64,000 bases of DNA from Fuscibacter oryzae (GTDB lineage: Bacteria; Pseudomonadota; Alphaproteobacteria; Rhodobacterales; Rhodobacteraceae). This document shows positions 1 to 7,834 of the stretch, piece by piece. The stretch's first letter is position 1. Each line of letters begins with the position of its first letter. Below the pieces are notes generated by a model. The model was not told the origin of the DNA and did not search any database. It worked only from the letters and a program-made list of their open reading frames with translations. The position numbers were made by a program, and so were the translations under genes. Location of the stretch: assembly GCF_016765795.1 (NCBI RefSeq), contig NZ_JAESVP010000001.1:62001-126000 (forward strand), in the 5' to 3' direction.

Positions 1-278
1 CTCAGATGCCACGAAATCGCCTCGCCCTCGCGGTCAGGGTCGGTGGCAAGGATCAGTTCGTCATCGGTTTTCAGCGCCTCGGCAATCGCCTTTACATGCT
101 TGCGGCTTTCGGCGGCCACTTCCCATGTCATGCCGAAATCGTGTTCGGTATCGACCGAGCCATCCTTGGCGGGCAGGTCGCGCACATGACCATAGCTGGC
201 CAGAACCGTATAGTTCGGGCCAAGATATTTGTTGATTGTCTTGGCCTTGGCCGGGGATTCCACAACAACGACGGGCAT
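1..278 (-). CDS. topA: DNA topoisomerase I, N-terminal part (cut by window edge)
   Basis: This is the first 92 codons of type IA topoisomerase, which relaxes negatively supercoiled DNA. The protein opens with the TOPRIM strand VVVVESPAKAKTI (acidic catalytic Glu at residue 7) and reaches the second TOPRIM motif DPDREGE at about residues 80-86, just before the window ends. The ATG complement at 276-278 gives the expected N-terminus. The reading frame runs off the left edge, so the strand-passage domains are not visible. It is co-directional with dprA, 88 bp away, and topA/dprA adjacency is common in bacteria. Family assignment is very secure from these motifs. Confidence 0.95.
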   Translation of the reverse strand, partial: MPVVVVESPAKAKTINKYLGPNYTVLASYGHVRDLPAKDGSVDTEHDFGMTWEVAAESRKHVKAIAEALKTDDELILATDPDREGEAISWHL

Positions 279-366
279 GATCGGCTTTTCTTGCAAGGAC
301 TTTTGGCAGCGTGGCACCATGTGGGGCAAGCAGGCGACTTGTCAACCGTAGGGCAACAATCGCCCC

Positions 367-1551
367 TTACCCCTGATCGGTGCGTGACAAAAGCCCCCCC
401 GGCTGGCGCAGCACCCGGCCTTCCAGTTCCAGCAGCAGCAAGGCCGGGGCAATCGCCTGCGGTGTCAGGCCCAGATCGCGGATAAGCTGATCCTCGGCCA
501 AGGGGCTGGGGCCAAGCCGGTCCAGAATGGCCGCCGGTAAATCGCCCTCGGGCAAATCCTGTGGTGCGGGCCGTGCCGCGACGGGCCGGGGCTCCGGGGC
601 CGAGCCGACCTTGGGCACTGCGCGCAGGGCCAGCGCCCCCTGCCCACCTACCCCGCCCCCGCCGCCAATGTTCAGCGCCTCCAGCACATCCTGCGGGCCG
701 CGCACCAGAATGGCCCCATCGCGCAAAAGCCGGTTGCAACCCGCCGCGCGCGCATCAAACGGATGGCCCGGCACCGCCAGCACATCGCGCCCCTGATCGG
801 CGGCATCCCTTGCGGTGATCAGGCTGCCCGACCGCGCCGCCGCCTCGACCACCACGACCCCCCGCGCCATGCCAGAGATGATGCGGTTGCGCATCGGGAA
901 ATGCCGGGTCTGCGGTTGGCAGCCGGGGGGCTGTTCCGACACGACGCAGCCGGACTGCGCAATCTCTGCCAGCAAATCGGCATTCTCCTCGGGGTAAGCC
1001 ACGTCCACCCCCCCCGCCAGCACCGCGACCGTACCGGTGGGCAGGGCAGCACGATGCGCCTCGGCGTCAATGCCGCGCGCAAGGCCCGAAACCACCACCT
1101 GCCCCGTCTCCCCCAACCCCTCGGCCAGCCGCCGCGCCATCCGCAGCCCCAGCGAAGACGCATTCCGCGCGCCCACCATCGCCACCATTGGCCGCGCCAG
1201 AAGTGACAGATCACCCAAGGCCCACAGCACCGGCGGCGCATCTGGCACCTCTGTCAGCGCGACGGGATAGCCCGGCTGCGCCCACAAGAGCGGTGTTGCC
1301 CCCACCTTGTGGCCATCGGACAGTTCGCGCGCAATCACCCCGGTGGGGCAGGCCTCATACCCGTCAACCCCGGCCGACCGGGCTATGCCGGGCAAAGCCG
1401 CCAATGCCGCCGCCACGCTGCCATGTTCTGCCAGCAGCCGATAGAATGTGGCCGGCCCCACCCGGCGCGACCGGATCAGGCGCAGCCAATCCTCGGGCCG
1501 CTCTGCCTGCTCCGCCAGCTCTGACATAGCCAATCGTATCGCCTGCGCCAT
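367..1551 (-). CDS. dprA: DNA-processing protein DprA (Smf)
   Basis: DprA binds incoming single-stranded DNA during transformation and loads RecA. The 394-residue product has an N-terminal helical (SAM-like) region at about 1-90. A Rossmann-like DprA fold follows, with GARNASSLG, SGLARGIDAEAH, LAGGVDVAYPEEN and the hallmark HFPMRNRIISG. The C-terminal winged helix (DML1-like) lies at about 330-390, after a Gly/Pro/Ala-rich linker. Length is normal for the longer alphaproteobacterial form. The start at 1551 is preceded by GAGGGGC; an internal ATG at 1527 is possible but has a poorer ribosome site. It is co-directional with topA. Confidence 0.95.
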   Translation of the reverse strand: MAQAIRLAMSELAEQAERPEDWLRLIRSRRVGPATFYRLLAEHGSVAAALAALPGIARSAGVDGYEACPTGVIARELSDGHKVGATPLLWAQPGYPVALTEVPDAPPVLWALGDLSLLARPMVAMVGARNASSLGLRMARRLAEGLGETGQVVVSGLARGIDAEAHRAALPTGTVAVLAGGVDVAYPEENADLLAEIAQSGCVVSEQPPGCQPQTRHFPMRNRIISGMARGVVVVEAAARSGSLITARDAADQGRDVLAVPGHPFDARAAGCNRLLRDGAILVRGPQDVLEALNIGGGGGVGGQGALALRAVPKVGSAPEPRPVAARPAPQDLPEGDLPAAILDRLGPSPLAEDQLIRDLGLTPQAIAPALLLLELEGRVLRQPGGLLSRTDQG

Positions 1552-1680
1552 TCTGCCCCTCGATTCCCCCGCAGCATACGCCGGACAGGGTTAACAGGGT
1601 GTGAATCATCGCTGGACTATACGTCATCGCCAAACTGGACCTAACCACACCCCTCAGCGCCGTTGATCCGGGTCGCAAAC

Positions 1681-1690
1681 TTTGATCAAA
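1681..1690. promoter_or_regulatory. TTTGATCAAA palindrome upstream of gabT
   Basis: A perfect 10-bp palindrome lies 51 bp before the gabT start, in the 190-bp gap between the divergent dprA and gabT genes. It resembles an FNR half-site pair but lacks the 4-bp spacer, so it is not an FNR box. A repressor or activator of GABA use could bind here; that is inference. Confidence 0.3.
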
Positions 1691-1741
1691 TGTCGCGCGA
1701 CGGGGCAGGACTCCGCCCGACATTCCGTAAAGGATCAGACC

Positions 1742-3019
1742 ATGAAGAACGCAGAAGTCGCCAAGCGGCGGGAAGAGGCCATTTCGCGCGGCGTGGGCAT
1801 GCAGACCCAGATCTATGCCGACCGCGCGCTGAATTCCGAAGTCTGGGATATCGAGGGCAACCGCTATATCGACTTTGCCGCCGGGATCGCCGTGGTCAAC
1901 ACCGGCCACCGCCACCCCAAGGTGATGGATGCCGTCAAGGCGCAGCTTGACCGCTTTACCCACACCTGCCACCAGGTGCTTCCTTACGAAAACTACATCC
2001 GTCTGGCCGAGCGCCTGAACGCCGCTGTTCCCGGCGATTTCGCCAAAAAGACCGTGTTCGTGACCACCGGCGCCGAGGCGGTTGAAAACGCCGTCAAGGT
2101 CGCCCGCATCGCCACCGGCCGCAATGCCGTCATCGCCTTTGGCGGGGCCTTCCATGGCCGTACCTTCATGGGCATGACCCTGACCGGCAAGGTTGAACCC
2201 TATAAAAAGGGCTTCGGCTCTATGGTGCCCGACGTCTTCCATGTGCCCTTCCCGCAGGATCTGCACAATGTGACCACCGAAGATGCGATGGCGGGCATCA
2301 CCAAGCTGTTCAAGAACGACCTTGATCCGGCCCGCGTCGCCGCCATCATCTTTGAACCCGTGCAGGGCGAAGGCGGGTTCTACCCGGCGCCGAAATCGCT
2401 GGTAGCCGCGATCCGCAAGTTGTGCGACGACCACGGCATCGTGATGATCGCCGATGAGGTGCAGACCGGCTTTGCCCGCACCGGCACCATGTTTGCGATG
2501 CACGGCTATGGCATTGCCGCCGACATCACCACCATGGCCAAGGGCCTTGGCGGCGGTCTGCCCATCGCCGCCTTGTGCGGCAAGGCAGAGCTGATGGATG
2601 CCGCCCACCCCGGCGGCCTTGGCGGCACCTATGGCGGCAACCCCTTGGGCATCGCCGCCGCCCATGCCGTGCTGGACGTGATCGAGGAAGAAAAGCTGTG
2701 CGACCGCGCGAATGAACTGGGCAGCCGCCTGAAGCAGCGGCTGGAAGCGATCCGTTCTACCACGCCGGAGATTGCGGAAATCCGCGGACCAGGCTTCATG
2801 GTGGCAGTCGAATTCGCCAATCCGTCGAACAAAGAACCCGATGCCGGTTTCACCAACCGCGTGAAGAACGAGGCGCAAAAGCGTGGCCTGATCCTGCTGA
2901 CCTGCGGGGTTTACGGCAACGTGGTGCGCTTCCTCGCCCCGATCACCATTCAGGACGAGATCTTCAACGAAGCCATGGGCATTCTGGAAGAGTCGGTGGC
3001 GGCAGCCCAAAAGGGCTGA
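1742..3019 (+). CDS. gabT: 4-aminobutyrate aminotransferase
   Basis: This PLP-dependent class III aminotransferase converts GABA and 2-oxoglutarate to succinate semialdehyde and glutamate. At 425 residues it matches GabT length. Visible motifs are FAAGIAVVNTGHRHP near the N-terminus, TTGAEAVENAVK (phosphate-binding region), GAFHGRT, FEPVQGEGGF, the cofactor Asp in IADEVQTGFARTG, and the Schiff-base Lys in TTMAKGLGGGLP. The frame is open further upstream, but ATG at 1742 has an AAAGGA ribosome site and gives the canonical MKNAEVAKRR start. No gabD is adjacent. An acetylornithine or 5-aminovalerate aminotransferase is possible, but the motif set and length favour GabT. Confidence 0.9.
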   Translation: MKNAEVAKRREEAISRGVGMQTQIYADRALNSEVWDIEGNRYIDFAAGIAVVNTGHRHPKVMDAVKAQLDRFTHTCHQVLPYENYIRLAERLNAAVPGDFAKKTVFVTTGAEAVENAVKVARIATGRNAVIAFGGAFHGRTFMGMTLTGKVEPYKKGFGSMVPDVFHVPFPQDLHNVTTEDAMAGITKLFKNDLDPARVAAIIFEPVQGEGGFYPAPKSLVAAIRKLCDDHGIVMIADEVQTGFARTGTMFAMHGYGIAADITTMAKGLGGGLPIAALCGKAELMDAAHPGGLGGTYGGNPLGIAAAHAVLDVIEEEKLCDRANELGSRLKQRLEAIRSTTPEIAEIRGPGFMVAVEFANPSNKEPDAGFTNRVKNEAQKRGLILLTCGVYGNVVRFLAPITIQDEIFNEAMGILEESVAAAQKG

Positions 3020-3039
3020 GGCCGGATCGGCCCTCACTT

Positions 3040-3324
3040 CGCTCTGTCTGGCGAAGGCCATCGCCTTCGTCATGCGGTGCCGGGACAAATTGCACGGTCG
3101 GGCCCCCAAGGCCCGGCCAGCGCCCGCCCCGCCATCGGCGGGCGCTTCTCGCCCGCCAGGGGTGGTGAGGGATGAGAAACGTGCCAGTGGCACGTTTCCC
3201 CGAAGAACGCCCCGCCCGTGGCGCGGCTGGGTGGCACTGGCCTTTCGTCGGCACTTGCGGACCGGTCTCTAGCAGACAGGTTGCGCACGGGCGGGGAAAC
3301 GCGATGCGTTTCCTGATCCGCCCG
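3040..3324. repeat. Multi-hairpin intergenic repeat, copy 1
   Basis: This fills most of the gap between gabT and the amidase gene. Positions 3108-3248 are identical over 141 bp to 10882-11022, and the flanks are related but diverged. It contains hairpins at 3051-3070 (arms GCGAAGGC/GCCTTCGT), 3102-3115, 3121-3144 (CGCCCGCC/GGCGGGCG), 3176-3198 (10-bp arms GAAACGTGCC/GGCACGTTTC) and 3296-3312 (GAAACGC/GCGTTTC). A second CGCCCGCC at 3150-3157 can compete for the same partner. Short open frames across it differ between copies and have no ribosome sites, so I read it as a structured non-coding repeat. Confidence 0.85.
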
Positions 3325-3416
3325 GGTATGGGTTGGCGAAATGCCGCGCTGCCCAAGGGCTTGACGAGGCCCCTCAGGACTTCATTTCATTTCGCGGAAA
3401 AATTCGGGGGGCGACA

Positions 3417-4805
3417 ATGGGCAATCTGAACTGGCTGACAGCCGAAGACATTGCGGCAGGCTTTCGTGCGGGTCGCTTCACCCCGCCCGAGGTGCTGGAG
3501 GATTGTCTGGCGCAGGCCGCGCGCTGGGAACCGCGGCTGAATGCGCTGACGCTGACAGATGCCGCTGGCGCGCGCGAACAGGCGCAGGCGGCCGAAGTTC
3601 GGCTCAGGGCTGGCCAACCGCTTTCGCCGCTCGATGGCGTGCCGGTGCTGATCAAGGACATCCTTTTGACCAAGGGCCAGCCCTGCCTGCGCGGATCATG
3701 GACGGTGGATGCCAAAGGCCCATGGGCCGACGACGCCCCCGCCGTGGCACGGCTAAGGGACGCGGGCGCCGTGCTGATGGCCCGTACCACCACGCCCGAA
3801 ATCGGTTGGAAGGGCGTGACCGACAGCCCCCGCGCCGGCATTACCCGCAACCCGTGGGATACGACCAAGACGCCCGGCGGATCGTCGGGCGGGGCCTCTG
3901 CCGCCGTGGCGGCGGGCTATGCCCCCTTGGCGCTTGGCACCGATGGCGGCGGGTCGGTCCGCATTCCGGCAGGGTTTACCGGGATTTACGGGCTGAAACC
4001 GTCCTTCGGCCGGGTGCCCGCCTGGCCGCTGTCACCCTTTGGCACCGTGGCGCATGTCGGCCCGATGACGCGCACCGCGCGAGATTCCGCCCTGCTGCTG
4101 GACGTTATCGCCCGCCCCGATGCGCGCGACTGGCATTCCCTGCCCCATGATCCGGCCAGCCATGTGCCGGATGCGCCCAGCCTGCGGGGCCTGCGCATCG
4201 CCTATTCGCCCACCCTTGGCCTTGCTACCGTCGATCCCGAAGTGGCCGCATTGGTTGCCGCCGCCGTGGGCCGCATGGCCGATGCAGGCGCCATCATCAC
4301 CCAGATCGACCCCGGCTTTGACGACCCGATTGAGATTTTCCGCACCCTGTGGTGGGCGGGGGCCAAGGCCGCCTTGGCCCATGTCACCGACCGTTCGGTG
4401 CTGGATGCGAACCTTGCCGCCCTGCTGGATCAGGCTGATGCGATCACGCTGGATGCCTATATGGCCGCCACCCGTGCCCGTGGTGCGCTGGGTGCGCAGA
4501 TGCGCGGCTTCATGCAGGGCTATGACCTGCTGGTCACCCCCAGCCTGCCCATTCCCGCCTTTGACGCTGGCCTGCTGATGCCCCCCGGCAGTGACCCGGC
4601 AAAAAACTGGATGGGCTGGACGCCCTTTACCTATCCGTTCAACCTGACCCAACAACCGTCGGCCTCTGTCCCCTGCGGCTTCACCACGGCGGGCCTGCCC
4701 GCAGGGGTGCAACTGGTGGGCCGGATGTTCGACGACCGGGGCGTCCTAGCCGCCAGCCACGCGGTTGAGGCCGCCCTCGCCCTGCCGCAGCGCCGCCCCG
4801 CATAG
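3417..4805 (+). CDS. Amidase (amidase-signature family)
   Basis: This cytoplasmic hydrolase of the amidase-signature (GatA/FAAH-like) fold cleaves an amide of unknown identity. The Ser-cisSer-Lys triad is visible as Lys80 (PVLIKD), Ser156 in GGSSGGAS and Ser180 in GTDGGGSVRIP; the 24-residue Ser-Ser spacing is typical of the family. At 462 residues it is normal length. The ATG at 3417 follows a GGGGGGCG run; an upstream ATG at 3333 would add a peptide derived from the repeat element and is unlikely. It is not GatA of the tRNA amidotransferase, since no gatB or gatC is adjacent. A role in aryl-amide or indoleacetamide hydrolysis cannot be settled from sequence. Confidence 0.85.
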   Translation: MGNLNWLTAEDIAAGFRAGRFTPPEVLEDCLAQAARWEPRLNALTLTDAAGAREQAQAAEVRLRAGQPLSPLDGVPVLIKDILLTKGQPCLRGSWTVDAKGPWADDAPAVARLRDAGAVLMARTTTPEIGWKGVTDSPRAGITRNPWDTTKTPGGSSGGASAAVAAGYAPLALGTDGGGSVRIPAGFTGIYGLKPSFGRVPAWPLSPFGTVAHVGPMTRTARDSALLLDVIARPDARDWHSLPHDPASHVPDAPSLRGLRIAYSPTLGLATVDPEVAALVAAAVGRMADAGAIITQIDPGFDDPIEIFRTLWWAGAKAALAHVTDRSVLDANLAALLDQADAITLDAYMAATRARGALGAQMRGFMQGYDLLVTPSLPIPAFDAGLLMPPGSDPAKNWMGWTPFTYPFNLTQQPSASVPCGFTTAGLPAGVQLVGRMFDDRGVLAASHAVEAALALPQRRPA

Positions 4806-4859
4806 GGCTTTCCCCCGCGCCCCTACCCCGCTAGAACCGCCGAAACGCGCGAGGGGACC

Positions 4860-5576
4860 ATGCCGCAGGCCGAGACCATCACCATGACCGAGGCCAGCGT
4901 CACGCTGGCCGGGCGTCCGGTGTTGGTGGGCCTGTCGCTGACCCTGACCGAACACCGCATCGGCATTGTGGGGCGGAACGGCTCGGGCAAGACCACCCTT
5001 TTGCGCCTGCTTGCCGGCCTGATCGCGCCGACATCCGGCACCGTGCGGGTGGGCGGCATCGACCCCGCGAAAGACCGCAAGGCGATGCTGTCGCGGCTGG
5101 GCATCCTGTTCCAGAACCCCGACCATCAGATCCTGTTTCCCACCGTTGCCGAGGAACTGGCCTTTGGCCTGCGCCAGATGGGCCACCCGGACCCACAGGC
5201 CGCCGTTCGCGCCACATTGGCCGCCGAAGGCCGCCCCCATTGGCACGATGCGCCCTGTCACCACCTGAGCCAAGGGCAGCGCCAATACCTGTGCCTGCTG
5301 GCGGTGATGATGATGGAACCGCAGACCATCCTGCTGGACGAACCCTTTGCCGGACTTGACCTGCCCACCCAATCCCGCCTTGCCCGCCGCCTTCATACCC
5401 TGCCACAACGGCTGATCACCATCAGCCACGATCCCACCGCCGTGGCGGGGGTGGACCGGGTGATCTGGCTGGAAGGTGGGCGTATCCACCGCGACGGGCC
5501 TGCCCCGGCGATTCTGGCCGAGTTTCGCGGCGCCATGGCCGATCTGGGGGCGCAGGATGCTGACGCTGACCTCTGA
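4860..5576 (+). CDS. bioM: Biotin ECF transporter ATPase BioM
   Basis: This is the energising ATPase of the tripartite biotin importer BioMNY at the cytoplasmic membrane. The 238-residue ABC protein shows Walker A GRNGSGKTT (38-46), a Q-loop with FQNPDHQ typical of ECF/Cbi-type ATPases, signature LSQGQRQ, Walker B ILLDEP and a switch His in TISHDP. It is the first gene of bioM-bioN-bioY, in the order known from Rhodobacter capsulatus, and overlaps bioN by 20 bp, implying translational coupling. It starts 54 bp after the amidase gene, so read-through is possible. No obvious BioR-type operator was seen in that short gap. Confidence 0.92.
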   Translation: MPQAETITMTEASVTLAGRPVLVGLSLTLTEHRIGIVGRNGSGKTTLLRLLAGLIAPTSGTVRVGGIDPAKDRKAMLSRLGILFQNPDHQILFPTVAEELAFGLRQMGHPDPQAAVRATLAAEGRPHWHDAPCHHLSQGQRQYLCLLAVMMMEPQTILLDEPFAGLDLPTQSRLARRLHTLPQRLITISHDPTAVAGVDRVIWLEGGRIHRDGPAPAILAEFRGAMADLGAQDADADL

Positions 5577-6156
5577 GGTCCAGATCTGGGCGCACCGTCT
5601 GCCCGCCGGGGTGAAACTGGCGGTGCTGGCCGTTGCCACCACCGCCTTGTTCCGCCTGCATGGTCCCCTGCCCCTTGCTGCCGCCTTTGGCGCGGTGGCT
5701 GTGGTGTCGGCAACCGGCGGCCCCCGCTTTGCGGGCCAATCCGCGCGTATACTGCGGCCGCTGTGGCCCTTTGTCCTGATGGTTGGCCTGTGGCACCTCT
5801 TCACCCGCGACATCGCGGGCGGGGCAGAGGTGATCCTGCGCATGACCACCGCCGTAGCTGCTGCCAACTTTGTCACCATGACAACCCGTCTGGCCGATAT
5901 GCAGCGCGTGCTGGAGTGGCTGTGCCGCCCCTTGGCCGCCCTTGGCCTGCCGCCTGCGCGCTTGGCGCTGGCTCTTGCGCTGGTGATCCGCTTCATCCCG
6001 GTGTTGCAGGACCGCGCAGGCCAGATTTCCGCCGCATGGTCAGCCCGCAGCGCCCGCCGCGCCGGTTGGCGAACCGTCGCCCCGCTGACCGCCGCTGCCT
6101 TGGATGATGCCGCCCATGTCGCTGATGCCTTGCGCGCCCGGGGTGGAAGCGTCTAA
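5557..6156 (+). CDS. bioN: Biotin ECF transporter transmembrane protein BioN
   Basis: This T component of the biotin ECF transporter couples ATP hydrolysis by BioM to substrate capture by BioY. The 199-residue product has several hydrophobic segments and two Ala-Arg-type coupling motifs near the C-terminus (within SARSARRAG and ADALRARG), which dock into the ATPases in this family. The ATG at 5557, inside the end of bioM, gives the family-like MLTLTSEVQIWAHRLPAG start; a longer open frame from 5476 would overlap bioM by about 100 bp. The 31-bp gap to bioY supports one operon. Confidence 0.9.
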   Translation: MLTLTSEVQIWAHRLPAGVKLAVLAVATTALFRLHGPLPLAAAFGAVAVVSATGGPRFAGQSARILRPLWPFVLMVGLWHLFTRDIAGGAEVILRMTTAVAAANFVTMTTRLADMQRVLEWLCRPLAALGLPPARLALALALVIRFIPVLQDRAGQISAAWSARSARRAGWRTVAPLTAAALDDAAHVADALRARGGSV

Positions 6157-6187
6157 GCACCCCCGGTGTGTATCGGAGGACAACCAC

Positions 6188-6730
6188 ATGGAAAAAAACC
6201 TCACTCATATCGCGCTGTTCGCAGCGCTGATCGCGGTTCTGGGCCTTGTGCCCAAGATTGACCTGATCGGCGGCGTGCCGATCACCGCCCAATCGATGGG
6301 CATCATGCTGTGCGGCACAGTACTGGGTGCCAAGCGCGGCGCGCTGGCCGTGCTGCTGTTTCTGGCGCTGGTCGCGATTGGCCTGCCGCTGTTGTCGGGT
6401 GGCCGGGGTGGCCTTGGCGTGTTCGCTGGCCCGTCGGTCGGCTATCTGATCGGCTTTCCCATCGCCGCCTTTGTTGCGGGCCTGATCGTGGAACGCTGGA
6501 CTACCGCCATTGGCGTCTCGGCTTTTGCCGGCGCGGTCGTTGGCGGTATTGTCGTGCTTTATGCCTTTGGCATTCCGGGCATGGCGTTTGTCATGCAAAA
6601 ATCCATGCCCGAAGCTGCCGCCATGGCGCTGCCCTTCTTGCCCGGCGATCTGATCAAGTCGGTACTGGCCGCGCTGATCACCCAAGGCATCGCCCGGATG
6701 CGGCCAGAGGCGCTGCTGTCGCGCGCTTAA
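6188..6730 (+). CDS. bioY: Biotin ECF transporter substrate-binding protein BioY
   Basis: This is the S component, a high-affinity membrane biotin-binding protein. The 180-residue, Gly/Ala/Leu-rich protein has about six predicted membrane helices and the BioY features ITAQSMGIMLCGTVLGAKRG and LPLLSGGRGGLGVFAGPSVGYLIGF. The ATG at 6188 is preceded by a good CGGAGGA site 7 bp away. It closes the bioMNY operon and overlaps the convergent Rrf2 gene by 4 bp at a shared TTAA. Assignment is secure from the motifs and gene order. Confidence 0.95.
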   Translation: MEKNLTHIALFAALIAVLGLVPKIDLIGGVPITAQSMGIMLCGTVLGAKRGALAVLLFLALVAIGLPLLSGGRGGLGVFAGPSVGYLIGFPIAAFVAGLIVERWTTAIGVSAFAGAVVGGIVVLYAFGIPGMAFVMQKSMPEAAAMALPFLPGDLIKSVLAALITQGIARMRPEALLSRA

Positions 6731-7194
6731 GCGCCCGCAGACATCTGCGGCAGGGCGGCATCAATATCGCCGCCCGCCGTAAGCATATCGGCCAGCGTCA
6801 GCGAATCGATGATGACAAGGTACGACCAGAACACCTCGGCAAAAACCTTGCGGATGCGGCAGGCAGCCTCGTCCGTGCAATCCTCGCAGCGCTGATAGGC
6901 GCGGCGCGAGAGGCAAGGCAAGGGCGCAATCGGCCCCTCGATCAGCCGCAGCATTTCCGAGATGGAAATATCCTGCGGCTTTTTCAGCAGGCTATAGCCG
7001 CCCAACCGCCCCCGGATAGAACTGATCACGCCCGCATTGCGGATCTCCAGCAGAATATGCTCCAAAAACCGCTTGGGCGTGCCAGAGCGGCGCGCGATCT
7101 CTTCGATCGTCAGCGGCTCGGGTGTGGCTTTGGCCGCTTCGTCCGCCAGGACAAGCAGGGCCTTCAGCGCGTATTTCATCTTCTGCGTGATCAT
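6727..7194 (-). CDS. Rrf2-family transcriptional regulator with four cysteines
   Basis: A 155-residue winged-helix regulator begins MITQKMKYALKAL, with the wing motif SIRGRLGGYSLLK at about 59-71. Downstream lie cysteines at 94, 103, 106 and 112, in a segment where IscR/NsrR/RirA relatives bind an Fe-S cluster; the spacing here is its own. It is therefore a candidate redox, iron or NO sensor. I prefer ATG at 7194 over the upstream TTG at 7200 because AGGG sits about 9 bp before it and the N-terminus becomes canonical. It converges on bioY and diverges from two small membrane-protein genes, its likely targets besides itself. Confidence 0.85.
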   Translation of the reverse strand: MITQKMKYALKALLVLADEAAKATPEPLTIEEIARRSGTPKRFLEHILLEIRNAGVISSIRGRLGGYSLLKKPQDISISEMLRLIEGPIAPLPCLSRRAYQRCEDCTDEAACRIRKVFAEVFWSYLVIIDSLTLADMLTAGGDIDAALPQMSAGA

Positions 7195-7339
7195 GAACAA
7201 GCCCTAGGGCCGCAGCCCCATAGAATCAACAGGAACAACGGCCAAACCATCCGGCAATAACGGAAAGTCGGCGCGATGGGCGCCGCGTTCAAGGGAAAAT
7301 GACGGTGTTTTCCTGCATCGCGGCACTTGGAGAATAAAA

Positions 7340-7365
7340 TTCCATAGTGAAATGAAAAAATGGAA
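7340..7365. promoter_or_regulatory. Inverted repeat TTCCAT-N14-ATGGAA in the Rrf2 divergent region
   Basis: Arms at 7340-7345 and 7360-7365 are perfect inverted copies separated by AT-rich DNA, centre to centre about two helical turns. The 275-bp gap between the Rrf2 gene and the small membrane genes is markedly AT-rich here. A dimeric Rrf2 regulator could bind this site, but no operator consensus is known to me for this subfamily. Confidence 0.35.
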
Positions 7366-7468
7366 ACCAAATCACGATTAAAGCTGTAGATTATAGGGAC
7401 AGGAATCACCCCTGCCGGCCTGCCAGCCGCAGAACCAGAGTGATCCGCCAACAACGCCGGGGGCCGGA

Positions 7469-7621
7469 ATGAACCGCATCTTTCAACGTCAGCAGCGAAA
7501 TCTTGGGGATTATGCCGCCCTTGGTCTGGTGGGCGTGGTGTTCCTGTCGATGCTGGCGCTGATTGCAATGCCCGAGGCGCTTGTGAAAGCTGCTCCGGCG
7601 ATCATCACCGCCACCCAGTAA
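7469..7621 (+). CDS. Small single-pass membrane protein (50 aa)
   Basis: ATG at 7469 opens a 50-codon frame ending TAA at 7621. The product begins MNRIFQRQQRNLGDYA, carries one hydrophobic helix at about 16-34 (ALGLVGVVFLSMLALIAM) and ends with a short polar tail. Positive charges before the helix suggest the N-terminus stays in the cytoplasm. The codons are typical of the genome. A second small membrane gene follows after 45 bp with a strong ribosome site, so the two look like an operon divergent from the Rrf2 regulator. I do not recognise a family. It could be a small subunit or regulator of a membrane complex. Confidence 0.6.
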   Translation: MNRIFQRQQRNLGDYAALGLVGVVFLSMLALIAMPEALVKAAPAIITATQ

Positions 7622-7666
7622 CCAAAACCTTCGCCGCAAAGCCGATACTGCAAAGGAGAGCGACGC

Positions 7667-7825
7667 ATGTACTGCTGTGGCTATGATCCGGGTGCCCTGT
7701 TGTTCTTTGCTGATCCTGCCGAAGAACAGGCGGATGCCCCCCTGCCAGACCTCTTTCTGGTTCTTGCCAGCGCGGGCTTTGCGCTGACCGCCCTTGGAAT
7801 GCTGGCGCTGGCGGCACTGGCCTGA
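7667..7825 (+). CDS. Small single-pass membrane protein with N-terminal CC motif (52 aa)
   Basis: ATG at 7667 sits 7 bp after AAAGGAGAG and opens 52 codons. The peptide starts MYCCGYDPGALLFFADP, has an acidic middle (EEQADAP) and ends with a hydrophobic helix at about 30-52 that runs to the last residue. Paired cysteines at 3-4 with a nearby aspartate could bind metal or form a disulphide; that is inference. It follows the 50-residue membrane peptide by 45 bp and ends 9 bp before the convergent DinB-fold gene. No family is recognised. Confidence 0.6.
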   Translation: MYCCGYDPGALLFFADPAEEQADAPLPDLFLVLASAGFALTALGMLALAALA

Positions 7826-7834
7826 CCGCGCGGC

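Noticed and set aside
1681-1690. TTTGATCAAA as an FNR site for gabT
   Set aside because: FNR boxes need TTGAT and ATCAA separated by four bases; here the half-sites are fused.
1364-3193. A 609-codon open frame on the minus strand opposite gabT
   Set aside because: It is antisense to a well-supported PLP aminotransferase, has no family resemblance, and arises from GC-rich third positions.
3172-3429. Short plus-strand frame across repeat copy 1 that also starts MRNVPVARFPEERPARG in copy 2 (10946)
   Set aside because: The shared peptide comes only from the 141-bp identical DNA. The frames diverge at once outside it and lack ribosome sites, so this is non-coding repeat sequence.
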